A stretch of 64,000 bases of DNA from JAIQFF01 sp963822555 (GCA_963822555.1 CAWGHY010000002.1:3224001-3288000), one strand, 5' to 3'. Shown: positions 1-9,549, counted from the first letter of the stretch. Notes: generated by a model from the sequence alone, not told the origin. Numbers and translations are program-made.

Positions 1-1414
1 CCATGGCTCGCAAAGCCGCGCCCAGATCGGCATACCCACTCGGCTCCTGGGGATATTTGGCCAACTTGTGACGCATCATCGCGATTTCGAGTGCGAAAAG
101 ATCTTCGCGACGCTCGGGCAGAACTTCCATCCAGGCATCAGCCATCTCATCGGTCGATTTCTGGCCGCCGACTACCCTCTGTGGAGGAGAATTCGGATTA
201 CGCTCGTTGTCGGACGAATTGTCATAGATGTAACGCATCGACAGGACCGTACCCTTCGGCAAATCCACCGGCTCGGCGTAACGAAATACGCCTTGCCAAT
301 CGAAGTCCCATCGCTTGACCCAGATCAGCCACTTGCGCGTCCCGTCCGGCAGAGTGGCGTAGACGCGCATCTCCTTACAAAGATAATGCGCATGAGGAAG
401 AATCGACAGTACCTTCACATTCGCGGGCAGTTCAAGATCGTCCGCGATTTCGAAATTTTTAGCGCCCGCGGGAATATCGATGTTGCCATCCTGCTCGAGC
501 CGTACAATCATCGGCGTCTGTGTCGGTGGCTTGTCGGAAAAATAAAATCCGACGCTGGGTTGGATCGCCTCCGATTTGCCTGACGTAAGCAAATGCATGA
601 TCAGGATCAGATCGGCGTCTTTGTCGAGCCGCCAGGTCATTCCTTCCGGCTCCAGGTAAGGTGGGCTACCCGGCCTCCAGGTTAAGAATCGGCTGTCCAA
701 TTCCGCGTTGCCACTGGAAAACTGGCCATCCATGCCACCAGTGCCCACTTCATAGATTTCGCCGTTGGCGATGTGCAGGGTTTGGGTGCGATCGATCGCG
801 ATATAGCAATGGTGAACAATCTTTGGATTTCCCGGACGGATTTCGACGCCTCTCACATAGCGAGTTCCAGAAACGTGCACCGGCAAAACGAAGCGAGGCC
901 ACGAATCCGTGTTCGCGCCGGCAAGAAGAACGTAAGGCTGTGGCAGTTTCACCACCAGGTCCGGCTTACCCAACTCCCAATCATCAGAGAATTTCGGGAT
1001 AGGCGGCAGGTCCGAGGCAACACCTTCGTGGGCTCCCTGCTCTACCCACTGCTGGATAGTACGGATCTGCTCATCCGTGAGCCGGCGCTCGCCAACAAAT
1101 TTTCCGTACCCCGGTTCCGGCAACCAGGGCGGCATGTACCGGCTCGCGGTCACAGCCGCGATCTGCTTGGCATGGCTTCGAACATCCTGATAACCAAGCA
1201 GGCTGAACGGACCGGATCCTCCAGCGTGGTGGCAGACCGCGCAGTTGTTGAAGATGATGGGAGCAACGTCTTTACTGAACGTTAACTCAGGGGTGGCAGT
1301 GGGGGTTTGCGCATCCGCTACGCTAGTGCCGGAACCCGCAAGCGAGCTCACAACACCGAGTGTGACCAGCCCAAGACAGGTGAGAAAAAGCCTACAACAG
1401 AATCCGGTATTCAT
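1..1414 (-). CDS. Exported cytochrome c / copper type II ascorbate-dependent monooxygenase-like protein (C-terminus cut by window edge)
   Basis: Reading the minus strand from an ATG at 1414 gives an open frame to the left edge (471 codons, no stop). It starts with a signal peptide (residues about 1-35). A single class I haem site, CAVCHH, lies near residue 60. The following region resembles the two-domain type II copper ascorbate-dependent monooxygenases (PHM/DBH fold). It has a His-His pair (VHHCYIAIDR, near residue 200), a HLL segment near 275, and a His-x-His site (PHAHYLCKEM, near 345) as candidate copper ligands. The visible C-terminus (KYPQEPSGYADLGAALRAM) looks like the start of TPR repeats. 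Family knowledge predicts periplasmic oxidation of an organic substrate, with the haem delivering electrons; the substrate is unknown. It is the last visible gene of the minus-strand operon, 55 bp after the redoxin gene. The domain calls are by eye. Confidence 0.72.
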   Translation of the reverse strand, partial: MNTGFCCRLFLTCLGLVTLGVVSSLAGSGTSVADAQTPTATPELTFSKDVAPIIFNNCAVCHHAGGSGPFSLLGYQDVRSHAKQIAAVTASRYMPPWLPEPGYGKFVGERRLTDEQIRTIQQWVEQGAHEGVASDLPPIPKFSDDWELGKPDLVVKLPQPYVLLAGANTDSWPRFVLPVHVSGTRYVRGVEIRPGNPKIVHHCYIAIDRTQTLHIANGEIYEVGTGGMDGQFSSGNAELDSRFLTWRPGSPPYLEPEGMTWRLDKDADLILIMHLLTSGKSEAIQPSVGFYFSDKPPTQTPMIVRLEQDGNIDIPAGAKNFEIADDLELPANVKVLSILPHAHYLCKEMRVYATLPDGTRKWLIWVKRWDFDWQGVFRYAEPVDLPKGTVLSMRYIYDNSSDNERNPNSPPQRVVGGQKSTDEMADAWMEVLPERREDLFALEIAMMRHKLAKYPQEPSGYADLGAALRAM

Positions 1415-1469
1415 TGCACATCAAGCTACGTATAGCAGTTCCCGGCGGCGGTTGTCCATTGAGTCGCCA

Positions 1470-2054
1470 TCAGTCCAAGTCCGAGATAAAACATCCCACT
1501 CCCCTCACTTCATTCCTCTCCACGGTCTTGCCCGCGATCGCTGCACGGATGGCATCATCGAGGTCATGCGTTGTAGGTGCGGGCCGGGAGCCGCCCGGAT
1601 AGCGATACCAATCGTCAATCCGCCCGTCGTAGATTAACTGATGATTGCGATCGAAGACGGCAGCTTCGGGCGTCACCTGCACGTGGCTCAATTTGACCAG
1701 TTCATGTTCCGGATCGCGCAGCACAGGCAGCTGATATCCGTAGTCCTGAAGATACTTATGAATGGTTCCGGCCGATTCGGTCTTGTCCGGAAACACCAGC
1801 CAGAAACTGGCGCTGTCAGCGTAACGCTTGCTGATCTGTTGGATGGTGGGGGCGTACCGGCTGGAAATCGGACAGTCCTGGCGAAGGAATACGAGCACCA
1901 CAATCTTTGAGTGATCCGCTTGCAAAGGGTTTAACGGACGACCATCAAGATCAACGGCGTGTTGTCCATATGCGATCCCTGGGCTGATTAGAAGCGTGGA
2001 CAGCAACAGCCAGAGACTATTTCCCCGCAGCCACGATGTGAAAACTGCAGTCAT
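1470..2054 (-). CDS. Exported redoxin (AhpC/TSA-thioredoxin fold)
   Basis: This is a 194-residue protein with an N-terminal signal or anchor segment (hydrophobic residues about 8-30). A thioredoxin-like domain follows. Its key site is a single cysteine in FLRQDCPISSRYAPTI near residue 60, which is the peroxiredoxin/redoxin position; the usual second cysteine of a CxxC pair is absent. The later VTPEAAVFD segment contains the conserved cis-proline. A redoxin beside a cytochrome c/copper monooxygenase suggests redox servicing of that enzyme or of its copper site (inference). It lies 63 bp after the cupin gene and 55 bp before the monooxygenase gene in the same direction, so co-transcription is likely. 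A GTG or ATG slightly downstream could also be the start. Confidence 0.75.
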   Translation of the reverse strand: MTAVFTSWLRGNSLWLLLSTLLISPGIAYGQHAVDLDGRPLNPLQADHSKIVVLVFLRQDCPISSRYAPTIQQISKRYADSASFWLVFPDKTESAGTIHKYLQDYGYQLPVLRDPEHELVKLSHVQVTPEAAVFDRNHQLIYDGRIDDWYRYPGGSRPAPTTHDLDDAIRAAIAGKTVERNEVRGVGCFISDLD

Positions 2055-2117
2055 GCAATCCGATCATAACCGCTGCGCCGGTTTCCGAGTCAAGATCCCG
2101 CGGCGATTTTGCTTCGC

Positions 2118-2618
2118 TCACCGAGTGATCTGATCGAGATACGAAGCGTCCAGGCCATTCTCCTCATAGTAGCGGCGGCAGTACTCGAGCAGCCGGAAGG
2201 CATCTACGTAGCCGATCTCGCGGCCCTCCGCGTCCAGCGTGATATGCGGACCCATGACATGGAAAAACGAGACCATGGTTTCATTGCCGAGAATTTGCAA
2301 GGTGTGCGCTTCGCCAGGGCGCTCGTAGACAAACGTACCAGGCCGGGCGATCCAGTCCGACTCCTTGTACTTCCAAGACCCCTGCAGGCAATAGCCCGCG
2401 ACGGAACCCGTGTGGTAGTGGCGATCAATGCCAGAGCCCGGCGCACAACGCAATACAACCGCGAAACTGTTGGTATTGAGATCGAACATGAGAAAACGGT
2501 TTGCCGTGCCAGGTTCGTACGGAATCCAAACCGTGTCTTTCTCGTCCGCCGAAAAGCCGAGGATCGGATTAGCGCTCTTGAAAACATAATCCGTCTGGTG
2601 GGAGAGATTCAGGTCCAT
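2118..2618 (-). CDS. Single-domain cupin, 2,4'-dihydroxyacetophenone dioxygenase-like
   Basis: This 166-residue cytoplasmic protein has no signal peptide. Cupin motif 1 is seen as GSGIDRHYHTGSVAGYCLQG (His-x-His with a downstream hydrophobic/Gly pattern, near residues 63-82). Motif 2 is seen as PGEAHTL near residue 103. The sequence resembles the small cupins annotated as 2,4'-dihydroxyacetophenone dioxygenase-like, which carry a mononuclear metal. In a glycan operon it may instead be a sugar isomerase or a metal-binding accessory, so the function is unassigned. It is preceded by the GH127-like gene (51-bp gap) and followed by the redoxin gene in one minus-strand series. Confidence 0.7.
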   Translation of the reverse strand: MDLNLSHQTDYVFKSANPILGFSADEKDTVWIPYEPGTANRFLMFDLNTNSFAVVLRCAPGSGIDRHYHTGSVAGYCLQGSWKYKESDWIARPGTFVYERPGEAHTLQILGNETMVSFFHVMGPHITLDAEGREIGYVDAFRLLEYCRRYYEENGLDASYLDQITR

Positions 2619-2669
2619 GACTGCAGCCTCCGGTAGCTGATCGAAATTAGATGACCGCTTCTTGAAACT

Positions 2670-4343
2670 TTACAGCGGATCGAAAAATGTCAGCGGCATG
2701 CCAAAATTCTCCATGGCGACGACACTGTCGCCTCTTAGGCGAACCTTGATCCGGTGAGAATGATGATCCAAATCGATCTCAGAAGTTCGCAGAGGCATTC
2801 GGATTACAATCGGCTTCCCGACGAGCGGCTTGTCTATGGTCAAATAATTCGGTTTCGATTCAACACCTGCAAGTGCGACGTCGTGCTGCGAAACCCAACT
2901 GGGGAGGCGGACCGTCAGCGGAGCCGCCTTCCGAACCTCGATCCTGAGTGCGCCGTTTGGATACGCAGACCTTACCGAGATAACGTCGGTCTCGCGATCG
3001 AACAAAAGATTCACGCGATGATTGGAGCCGTCGAATGTAGTGGCGGCACGCCAGGCCTCGCACAATGACCCGACTGCTCCTCCGACCACGTCCATGTTGA
3101 AGCCGATGCTCTTGGCTCCTACCGGATGATGCCCATAAGGAGCGGGGAATCCGAATGCGCCTAAATGCCGCTGGGCAATATCACGCTTGCCGTCCTCCCC
3201 TTTCGGGTTTGGCGGCTCCGTTATCCACGAAACATCGCGCAGCTGGCAAGGCAGGAGGTGACAACGCAGGATACGTTCAGCGCGCTGATAGTAGGCACTG
3301 TCCAGAGTGGCGCCGAGGAGCAGGGCAGTTTCCATAATGTCGCCGGTGTTATTGACCTCACCTCGATCGGCCACCGGATCATCCGTGCTATCGGGAGACC
3401 AGCCGAGCTCATCAGATATCTGCTTCAACCCGTGATCGAAAAATTGTTGCACCCCGTGCATCAGGCCAGCGTCCTTGGTAAGTTCGGCGAACTGCGCCAG
3501 AGAGGACATGACGCAGGTGGTCGAGTGCACATGCGATCCAAATAAGGAGGCGCTGAATTCTCCGCTCGGAGTAAAGAATTCGGCAACGGCTTTGTTTTTG
3601 AGAGTGCGCGCCAGTTCGAGGGCGGGAGAATATTGCGTCGCGCGGTAGTATTTTACCAGCGGACCAATTGCCCGCCCGACACCGGTGATGAGAGAGGTAT
3701 CGACCACGACCAAGCCGAGCTGGTTCTCCAGATATTTCCGATCCCAGCCCGTGTCCGGATTCCAATACTTTGTAATCGCCGCGATGCTGGCTTCGGCCAG
3801 TTCGCGCGCCCGATCCGATTTTCTGTACTTCACTAGCGCATAGAGAGCATGAAATCCTTCACGGATGTTGTGAGGATGAAAAAGTATCGGCTTGCCGTCG
3901 ATGGTTTCGCGGTTGAGCGGCAGCGGGATTGGTCCACTGTAAGACAGGAAGGCCGCTCGGGCGTGCTTCTCGATCACCGATTCATCGACACGAATGCCAA
4001 AAGCATCTTCTGCGTTGAGAAGCGCATTGAGGTGGCGCCCCGGCACATGAGCTTCCGAGTGAAACTTGAAGAAACTAAGCTCAGCTTTAGGCCAGACCTC
4101 TGAGGCGAAAAAGGGCACGTCGTGGTCGTCACGATTAAACACGCTGCTCATGGTTCTGCAACTCAGTTCGACAGCGGCTCGAATGTCGCTGGTGTTTACA
4201 TCCTTTACGCGGGAGGGAAGGTTGCTGGGCTCATCTGGACTGGCAAACATGCGACTGGCGCCACGAGTCAGCGCGAGAGTGCCGACGGCGACAAATGCTC
4301 TTCTCGAAAATTTTGCTCCGGCAAGGCCGCGGTCAGCTTCCAT
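2670..4343 (-). CDS. Exported GH127-like (alpha/alpha)6-barrel protein lacking the usual cysteines
   Basis: This 557-residue protein has a Tat-type leader (SRRAFVAVG near residues 14-22). The helical-barrel core (about 60-430) and C-terminal beta-sandwich (about 440-557) have the layout of beta-L-arabinofuranosidases of the GH127/GH146 (DUF1680) group. HPHNIREGFHALYALVKY and a segment NNTGDIMETALLLGATLDS match positions of family blocks. In characterised GH127 enzymes the second block carries a zinc-binding Cys and a later Cys-Cys pair holds the nucleophile. Here these positions read NNTGD and DVVGGAVGSLCEAW, so the zinc-thiolate machinery appears lost. It may be an inactive relative, a lyase or hydrolase of a different mechanism, or a neighbouring family. 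It is co-directional with the GH95 gene upstream (69 bp). Confidence 0.65.
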   Translation of the reverse strand: MEADRGLAGAKFSRRAFVAVGTLALTRGASRMFASPDEPSNLPSRVKDVNTSDIRAAVELSCRTMSSVFNRDDHDVPFFASEVWPKAELSFFKFHSEAHVPGRHLNALLNAEDAFGIRVDESVIEKHARAAFLSYSGPIPLPLNRETIDGKPILFHPHNIREGFHALYALVKYRKSDRARELAEASIAAITKYWNPDTGWDRKYLENQLGLVVVDTSLITGVGRAIGPLVKYYRATQYSPALELARTLKNKAVAEFFTPSGEFSASLFGSHVHSTTCVMSSLAQFAELTKDAGLMHGVQQFFDHGLKQISDELGWSPDSTDDPVADRGEVNNTGDIMETALLLGATLDSAYYQRAERILRCHLLPCQLRDVSWITEPPNPKGEDGKRDIAQRHLGAFGFPAPYGHHPVGAKSIGFNMDVVGGAVGSLCEAWRAATTFDGSNHRVNLLFDRETDVISVRSAYPNGALRIEVRKAAPLTVRLPSWVSQHDVALAGVESKPNYLTIDKPLVGKPIVIRMPLRTSEIDLDHHSHRIKVRLRGDSVVAMENFGMPLTFFDPL

Positions 4344-4412
4344 ACCATTTCCCGACTGACTTAAGTTACGAATCGAATTCGTGTCCCACAGTCACAGAGG
4401 AAAACAACATCC

Positions 4413-6893
4413 TTAAAACTTCAGCGCGTAGGTCTCACCGGACTTTGTCGGGAATTCGATACTATTAGCGCTACCCCGCTGATAGGGAATCTGCCTTCCG
4501 TCGCACGTAACTTTGACCGACGTAAACCCAGTGCCATTTCGCATCCGGCAGGGGTGACCCTTGAGACTCTTGATGGATGCTTCTCGAACCACCCGATCTT
4601 TCCAGACAAGATCGACTACGAATGCGCCACGAGCTTTCAAACCTTTGAAGTGCCCGGTCTGCCATTGAATGGGCAAAGCGGGTAACAGGCGAAGGCATCC
4701 CTGATGACTCTGCAGCAACATTTCGGCGATCGCCGCGGTTGCAGCCAGCCCCGCATCCACCTGCATAAGCTGATAATCCGTTGGATAGAACCAGGGCAAC
4801 AGGTTGGACAAAGTGCTTTGGCGAGCCAGGTCACGGAGATTCTCGAGGGCCAAATCACCTTCCCCCAAACGGGCATGGAAACAAGCCGCATACGAGTAGC
4901 TTAGATAGATCCATGCGCGGCGCCCTCGTTCCCGCAGCAAGAGCGCTTTGCGCGCAGCGGAACACAAGTCAGGCGTGGTTTCAGGAGTAAATTCGTCGCC
5001 AGGAAAAAGCGGATACAAATGCGAGAAATGACGGTGGTTGGAACGTTCTTCGAGCGGCGCGGGCCACTCTTTCAGCACGCCAGCATCGGAGACGGGATAA
5101 GGGAGAACGTTGTCGTGAAGATCTTGCCAAATCGGCCTTAGTTCGTCGTCGACATCGAGAATCTGGCCCGCTTCGATCAGGTGCCGCATGACTTCTCTCA
5201 CCATAGCCGTGTCCATGGTGCAATGAACATTGTTGACAAATCCGTTGGGTGGAGTGTTTTCCGGAGAGAAGCTGAGTCCAGAGACGTATTTCCCATCTTG
5301 ATTCTTTACTAGCCAACCACGGTAAAACAATCCTACCTGCTTGATGAACGGGTAGGCCTGCGAGGCGAGGAAGGCGCGGTCCAAAGTGAACTCGTAATGA
5401 GTCCAATAATGCTGAGCCATCCAGGCGGCCACGCCGGTCCAAAATCCCCCTTCGGGCGACCAGATCATTCCGTCGCCGCCGCCCAAGCCGTAGAACAAGA
5501 TGCCGTCGCAGCCAGCGACATTTTTCGCGTTCATCTTGCCCAATTCGACAAAGCGCTCCACCTGTTTGAAGAGGGCAACATTGCATTCGTCGAGGTTGGT
5601 GGGATTCACCAACCAATGGTTCATCTCGATGTTGGTGTCAAAGTGCCAGTCCGCATCCCACTCCGGATCGGAACGTTCACTCCAGATTCCCTGGAGGTTC
5701 GCGGGTCGACGTCCCGCCCGGTTGCAGGACATCATGACGTAACGCCCCATCTGGAAGACTTGCTCGACCAGAGCGTTGTCGTATTCGCCGGCGACCGAAC
5801 GGGCGATGAGATCGGTTGTGTCCTGTAACGGTTTCCGGGCCAAATCCTCTAGACGCAATTCGACGCGTCCGAACATGCGGCTATGCTCAAGGCGATGCTC
5901 CGTGAGAATCTCGTCGTAGGATCTGGTTGAAACAGCAGCCATCTTGGTTCGGCAACTATCGCCGGGAAGATGCTGGTCCTTCCCGGCGTCAAGCGCAACC
6001 AGCAAGAAAATTTCTTTGGCATTGACAACATCTATAGACGTGTTGCCGGGCTGGACTCTCACTTCCCCTTTGGCCGCTGGGACTCGAACATTTACCACGA
6101 CACAAGACCTGATGCCCTCGACGAACTCTCCCTCAACTGAGATCGTGTTTTCTTCCGCGGTAGCCGACCACTTGTATTCTTCCGGAATAGGCGCTTGCGG
6201 CGGGCGATCGAACGAGATCCTTCCGGAGATGGGCGCACTGCTTAGGATGCGGGCCACGATGACATCATCCTTCGCCGGAATGAAGTATTCCTGTCTCATC
6301 TCCTCCCCGTCACGATACTTATAAGTAATGCTCGCAATGCCGGTTTGCAGATCGAGCGCGCGTCGATACTCATTGGCCCAATGAGATTCAAACTCGATCA
6401 CGAGATTTCCGATCGGCTGAAACGAATTGGTGTACCCGGTCAATGAACGTGGATAGGATTCCTTTTGTCGCGGCATCACGCTCATGTTGACGTTTTTGAA
6501 GTAGGCCTCGTTGGCTTCTTTCGGCTTGCCGTCCAACATCAGGTGTTGAGCTTCCCTGACATATTTGCTGTAGTCCTCTATTTCCTTTCCGAGATTGTCT
6601 CGCCAGAAATCAACGTGGTTGAGGCTGAGAACGACTCGGGACGGCAGTCCCCAAACCATCGCGGCGGAAACTCCGTTGGCTAGCGGAAGGCCTTCAACCC
6701 AGGCCGCTGCTGGCTGCCGCAAACCTAGAACGCATGATGAAGTGTGCCGATCAGGCAAAACACCCGCATTCTCGGCCATTGTCGAGGCCGCCGACAGCGG
6801 CCGGTGAATGGCAGCATCGGCGAGCGCGGACCCTGCGACGGCCGCTGCGCTTGTTTTGAGAAAGAGCCGACGGGTTGTTGGGCTCGTTTTCAT
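4413..6893 (-). CDS. Exported GH95-family glycosidase (alpha-L-fucosidase / alpha-L-galactosidase type)
   Basis: The 826-residue protein has a twin-arginine leader (TTRRLFLKTSAAAVAG). Its domain order matches GH95: N-terminal beta-sandwich (WVEGLPLANGVSAAMVWG, about residues 65-82), helical linker, (alpha/alpha)6 barrel, and a short C-terminal beta domain. Barrel blocks typical of GH95 are DTNIEMNHW (about 425), AWMAQHYWTHYEFTLDRAFL (about 500), SPENTPPNG (about 545) and HRHFSHLYPLFPGDEF (about 623). GH95 enzymes invert and remove terminal alpha-1,2-L-fucose or L-galactose from plant xyloglucan and other glycans. Export points to the periplasm or outside. It lies 18 bp after the NPCBM-GH27/36 gene and 69 bp before the GH127-like gene. 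The exact sugar cannot be told from sequence alone. Confidence 0.88.
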   Translation of the reverse strand: MKTSPTTRRLFLKTSAAAVAGSALADAAIHRPLSAASTMAENAGVLPDRHTSSCVLGLRQPAAAWVEGLPLANGVSAAMVWGLPSRVVLSLNHVDFWRDNLGKEIEDYSKYVREAQHLMLDGKPKEANEAYFKNVNMSVMPRQKESYPRSLTGYTNSFQPIGNLVIEFESHWANEYRRALDLQTGIASITYKYRDGEEMRQEYFIPAKDDVIVARILSSAPISGRISFDRPPQAPIPEEYKWSATAEENTISVEGEFVEGIRSCVVVNVRVPAAKGEVRVQPGNTSIDVVNAKEIFLLVALDAGKDQHLPGDSCRTKMAAVSTRSYDEILTEHRLEHSRMFGRVELRLEDLARKPLQDTTDLIARSVAGEYDNALVEQVFQMGRYVMMSCNRAGRRPANLQGIWSERSDPEWDADWHFDTNIEMNHWLVNPTNLDECNVALFKQVERFVELGKMNAKNVAGCDGILFYGLGGGDGMIWSPEGGFWTGVAAWMAQHYWTHYEFTLDRAFLASQAYPFIKQVGLFYRGWLVKNQDGKYVSGLSFSPENTPPNGFVNNVHCTMDTAMVREVMRHLIEAGQILDVDDELRPIWQDLHDNVLPYPVSDAGVLKEWPAPLEERSNHRHFSHLYPLFPGDEFTPETTPDLCSAARKALLLRERGRRAWIYLSYSYAACFHARLGEGDLALENLRDLARQSTLSNLLPWFYPTDYQLMQVDAGLAATAAIAEMLLQSHQGCLRLLPALPIQWQTGHFKGLKARGAFVVDLVWKDRVVREASIKSLKGHPCRMRNGTGFTSVKVTCDGRQIPYQRGSANSIEFPTKSGETYALKF

Positions 6894-6911
6894 GAGTACG
6901 GCCGCGGCCTC

Positions 6912-9455
6912 TTATTTAATCCGTTTGTACGAAATGATGGCCGAGTCCGGCTGTTTCTTCAGTGAAACCAGAAGACCTTTTTCCATCAGCTCTCGGCCGG
7001 TCATCTCGACACTACCCGGCAGATCAAGATTGGTCACGGTATAGCGGGCGGCTCGCTCCAATCCATGAAGCTTGAAGTTTGCGGAAACCATCGGGCTGTC
7101 CGGTCGCCGAAAGACCTGCAACATGCCCTCTCCCGCCTCAGGACGATCAAACTGCCATGCCATCCAGACATCGTTTTCGGTGCGGTACGGAGTAAGAGGA
7201 TAGAAATCGCCGTAATAGTTGTCGGCCACCTGCCGCCACTGAGCGATGAACCGCCGCAGCAAGTTGTAATCGAGATCCTTGCGGCGCAGATCCCAAATGG
7301 ACGAAATCGCCGGCGCCATCTGGCTGCGGAAGCTGTACCAATCGAATGCGTTGGCGCCGGTTCCGAAATACGGTATCCAGAAGGACATTCCGTAAGTGAT
7401 GTTTTGCATTCCGGTGGTTTCATACGCGTAATCGCTTCGCCAGAGTGGAACTGCCCGGCGTAGTGTCTCGAGTTCGTTGCGGCTACCCCCGCCGGCACAA
7501 ATGTCGGTGAGCATATTGGGATGTCGCCGGCGAAGTTCATCCCAGTAGGCAAGAAATCCCTGGACGTGGTGAATCTCGGTTATGCCCTGGCGATCCTCCG
7601 CATCGTTCGCACGCCAGAAGGACAGCACCGGGTCACCGTCATTGCGATACAGATCGATTCCCTGTTCGGTGATCAATTTGTCGACATGATTCGTCATCCA
7701 TGTCCACGCGGCGGGATTGCCGAAGTTCAGGAGTTTTCTTTCGCCGTCGCGGCCAAGGAGCCATTCCGGATGGTTCTCGTATAACCACGTCCCTGGGCTC
7801 GCGCGTTCCGGAACAAACCACACGATCAATTTTTGGCCGTTCGCATGTAAATGATCTGAAACTGGGCGAAGCCCCCGCGGAAAGCGTTTGGGATCCGGTT
7901 CCCAGGTACCGAGATTCAGCCAGTGGCCTTTGAAGACGTGCCAGCCTGCGTCCATCCACCAGTAGTCGAATTTGATGTTCTCCGCGCGGTAGCGGTCGAT
8001 GAACGCGATCTGGTTCTCCTCCGTCGCCTCCGACATCTCGATGTATTGTGCCGAACTGCCGGATTCAAGTTGGGGCGGCGGCAGCTTCCCGGCGGGCCGA
8101 GGCATATTGTGAGCGATCATCCAGCGCCGCCAAAGGTTTTGCGAGCGTATCCACTCACCCTTCCAGAACATCATCGCAATCATCGGGGTTCGTATTTCTT
8201 CGCCGGGCAGGAGTTTGAGATGGGTCAACTCTTGTCCTGCCTGCACTCCCAGCCCATTTGCGTTATCGCGAGTGAATCTTGCCGCCCACTGGCCCGGCCA
8301 ACCCACCGCAATGATGTAACCCTGGCCCGGCGACTCGACGTTGAAATAAGGCAAGTCGCCGCCTGCCGGAAGTCCCTGCATGGCGGCAAATCGCTTTTCC
8401 ACTCCGGGTGCCAGTTGAGTTTCGAGCGGCTCATATTCCGTAGGAGTGGGCGCTGTTAGGCCAGAGTGCGGGCTGCCCTTGCCATGATGCAGCAGGAATT
8501 CTCCGTCTCCGTCGCGCTCGAGTCGCGTGTCCAGGGCCAGAATATGTTCCAGTACCGGTGTGGGTTTATCGCTGGTGTTTTTGAAATAGAGCGTCCACTC
8601 GACAGCGGGGAAATCCTGATACAGCACGGCGACGCAGCGCAGTTGTAATCCGGTCTGCGGATCGGTGTAGGTCAGCGTGCGCTCGACTCGCACTTCGTCG
8701 AGCTTGCGCTCACTGTGTTCCAGCTTCCATTTCTGGAGAAATTCGGTCGAGGATCGATCTTCGTATTGAAAGGAAAACGGCAGTTCGGGTTTGTAAACAC
8801 TCGGCATCGGCCCTACCGGCAACTCCCCCAGCCTCACCGTGCGTCCGTCCACCAATGTGACTCGAGCCTCAGCCCAGTCAGCCTGATTGAAGTCGACTCC
8901 TTGAACGGTCCCGCCTCCTGCGTCAGTCAACTTGAGCGAGAAGGTGGTGGCACCATTCAATTCGACGTTCACCGGTGTGCCCGGCAGACCTTCGCGTATC
9001 ACACCGGTGCGAAAGATTTCTTTTCCCTCGGCCTCGACGGATGCAATGACGCTGCCTCGTCCCGCGTTCGAATAAAAGCCCTTTACCTGATTGCTGTCGA
9101 CGCCCACGATGGCCTCAAAGTCTTTGGCGGGGCCGGGCAAGTGCACTACGACTTCCCCTTCGGAGGGGCAGTACAAACCTCGTCGATATTCCTTGTCGAC
9201 GATCAGCAAGGGGGAACTTCCCGTGGCATATATTCCGTAACCCTTGGTGCTGACCTGATTCTTTCCGACTTGACCTGACTTCAAATGCACCGTCAAGTAA
9301 CCCTGGGCGGGTGGGGCATCGGACTTGCCGTCAAACTTGGCCGCAGCCCAGCGCCGCGCCTCGGCAAACTCTTCGGGAGTTCCGGAAACTGATCGCGCAA
9401 ACAGCGGAAGGGGAAGCAGCAGCAATAACTGTGCGACCGACAGAAGGATTTTCAT
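6912..9455 (-). CDS. Exported NPCBM + GH27/GH36-type alpha-galactosidase, variant active-site motif (paralogue A)
   Basis: The 847-residue protein has a Sec signal peptide (1-21). Next is an EARRWAAAKFDGK segment shared by three paralogues here, then an NPCBM galactose-binding-like domain (about 60-205), a GH36-type beta-sandwich (about 215-440), a TIM barrel (about 470-760) and a C-terminal beta domain. Barrel signatures are FDYWWMDAGW (about 497) and WRSDYAYE (probable acid/base Asp). The nucleophile strand reads YRNDGDP near 603; the paralogues at 43283 and 45853 read YRIDFN and YRQDFN. The catalytic Asp is kept, but the adjacent Phe-Asn is Gly-Asp. It is probably an alpha-galactosidase or related alpha-glycosidase with shifted specificity (inference). 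It sits between the large GH36-like gene (94 bp) and GH95 (18 bp). Confidence 0.85.
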   Translation of the reverse strand: MKILLSVAQLLLLLPLPLFARSVSGTPEEFAEARRWAAAKFDGKSDAPPAQGYLTVHLKSGQVGKNQVSTKGYGIYATGSSPLLIVDKEYRRGLYCPSEGEVVVHLPGPAKDFEAIVGVDSNQVKGFYSNAGRGSVIASVEAEGKEIFRTGVIREGLPGTPVNVELNGATTFSLKLTDAGGGTVQGVDFNQADWAEARVTLVDGRTVRLGELPVGPMPSVYKPELPFSFQYEDRSSTEFLQKWKLEHSERKLDEVRVERTLTYTDPQTGLQLRCVAVLYQDFPAVEWTLYFKNTSDKPTPVLEHILALDTRLERDGDGEFLLHHGKGSPHSGLTAPTPTEYEPLETQLAPGVEKRFAAMQGLPAGGDLPYFNVESPGQGYIIAVGWPGQWAARFTRDNANGLGVQAGQELTHLKLLPGEEIRTPMIAMMFWKGEWIRSQNLWRRWMIAHNMPRPAGKLPPPQLESGSSAQYIEMSEATEENQIAFIDRYRAENIKFDYWWMDAGWHVFKGHWLNLGTWEPDPKRFPRGLRPVSDHLHANGQKLIVWFVPERASPGTWLYENHPEWLLGRDGERKLLNFGNPAAWTWMTNHVDKLITEQGIDLYRNDGDPVLSFWRANDAEDRQGITEIHHVQGFLAYWDELRRRHPNMLTDICAGGGSRNELETLRRAVPLWRSDYAYETTGMQNITYGMSFWIPYFGTGANAFDWYSFRSQMAPAISSIWDLRRKDLDYNLLRRFIAQWRQVADNYYGDFYPLTPYRTENDVWMAWQFDRPEAGEGMLQVFRRPDSPMVSANFKLHGLERAARYTVTNLDLPGSVEMTGRELMEKGLLVSLKKQPDSAIISYKRIK

Positions 9456-9549
9456 ATCAATCGTTGGACAGATAACGATCGGTCAAAGGAGCACATGCCG
9501 CGAAAAGCACAGTGACCACGCGTGACTTCCTACGAGGCGGCGAACCTAA

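Noticed and set aside
68..1285. Overlapping plus-strand open frames at the left edge
   Set aside because: The minus strand reads as one continuous cytochrome c/monooxygenase with signal peptide and CxxCH. The plus frames are shadows.
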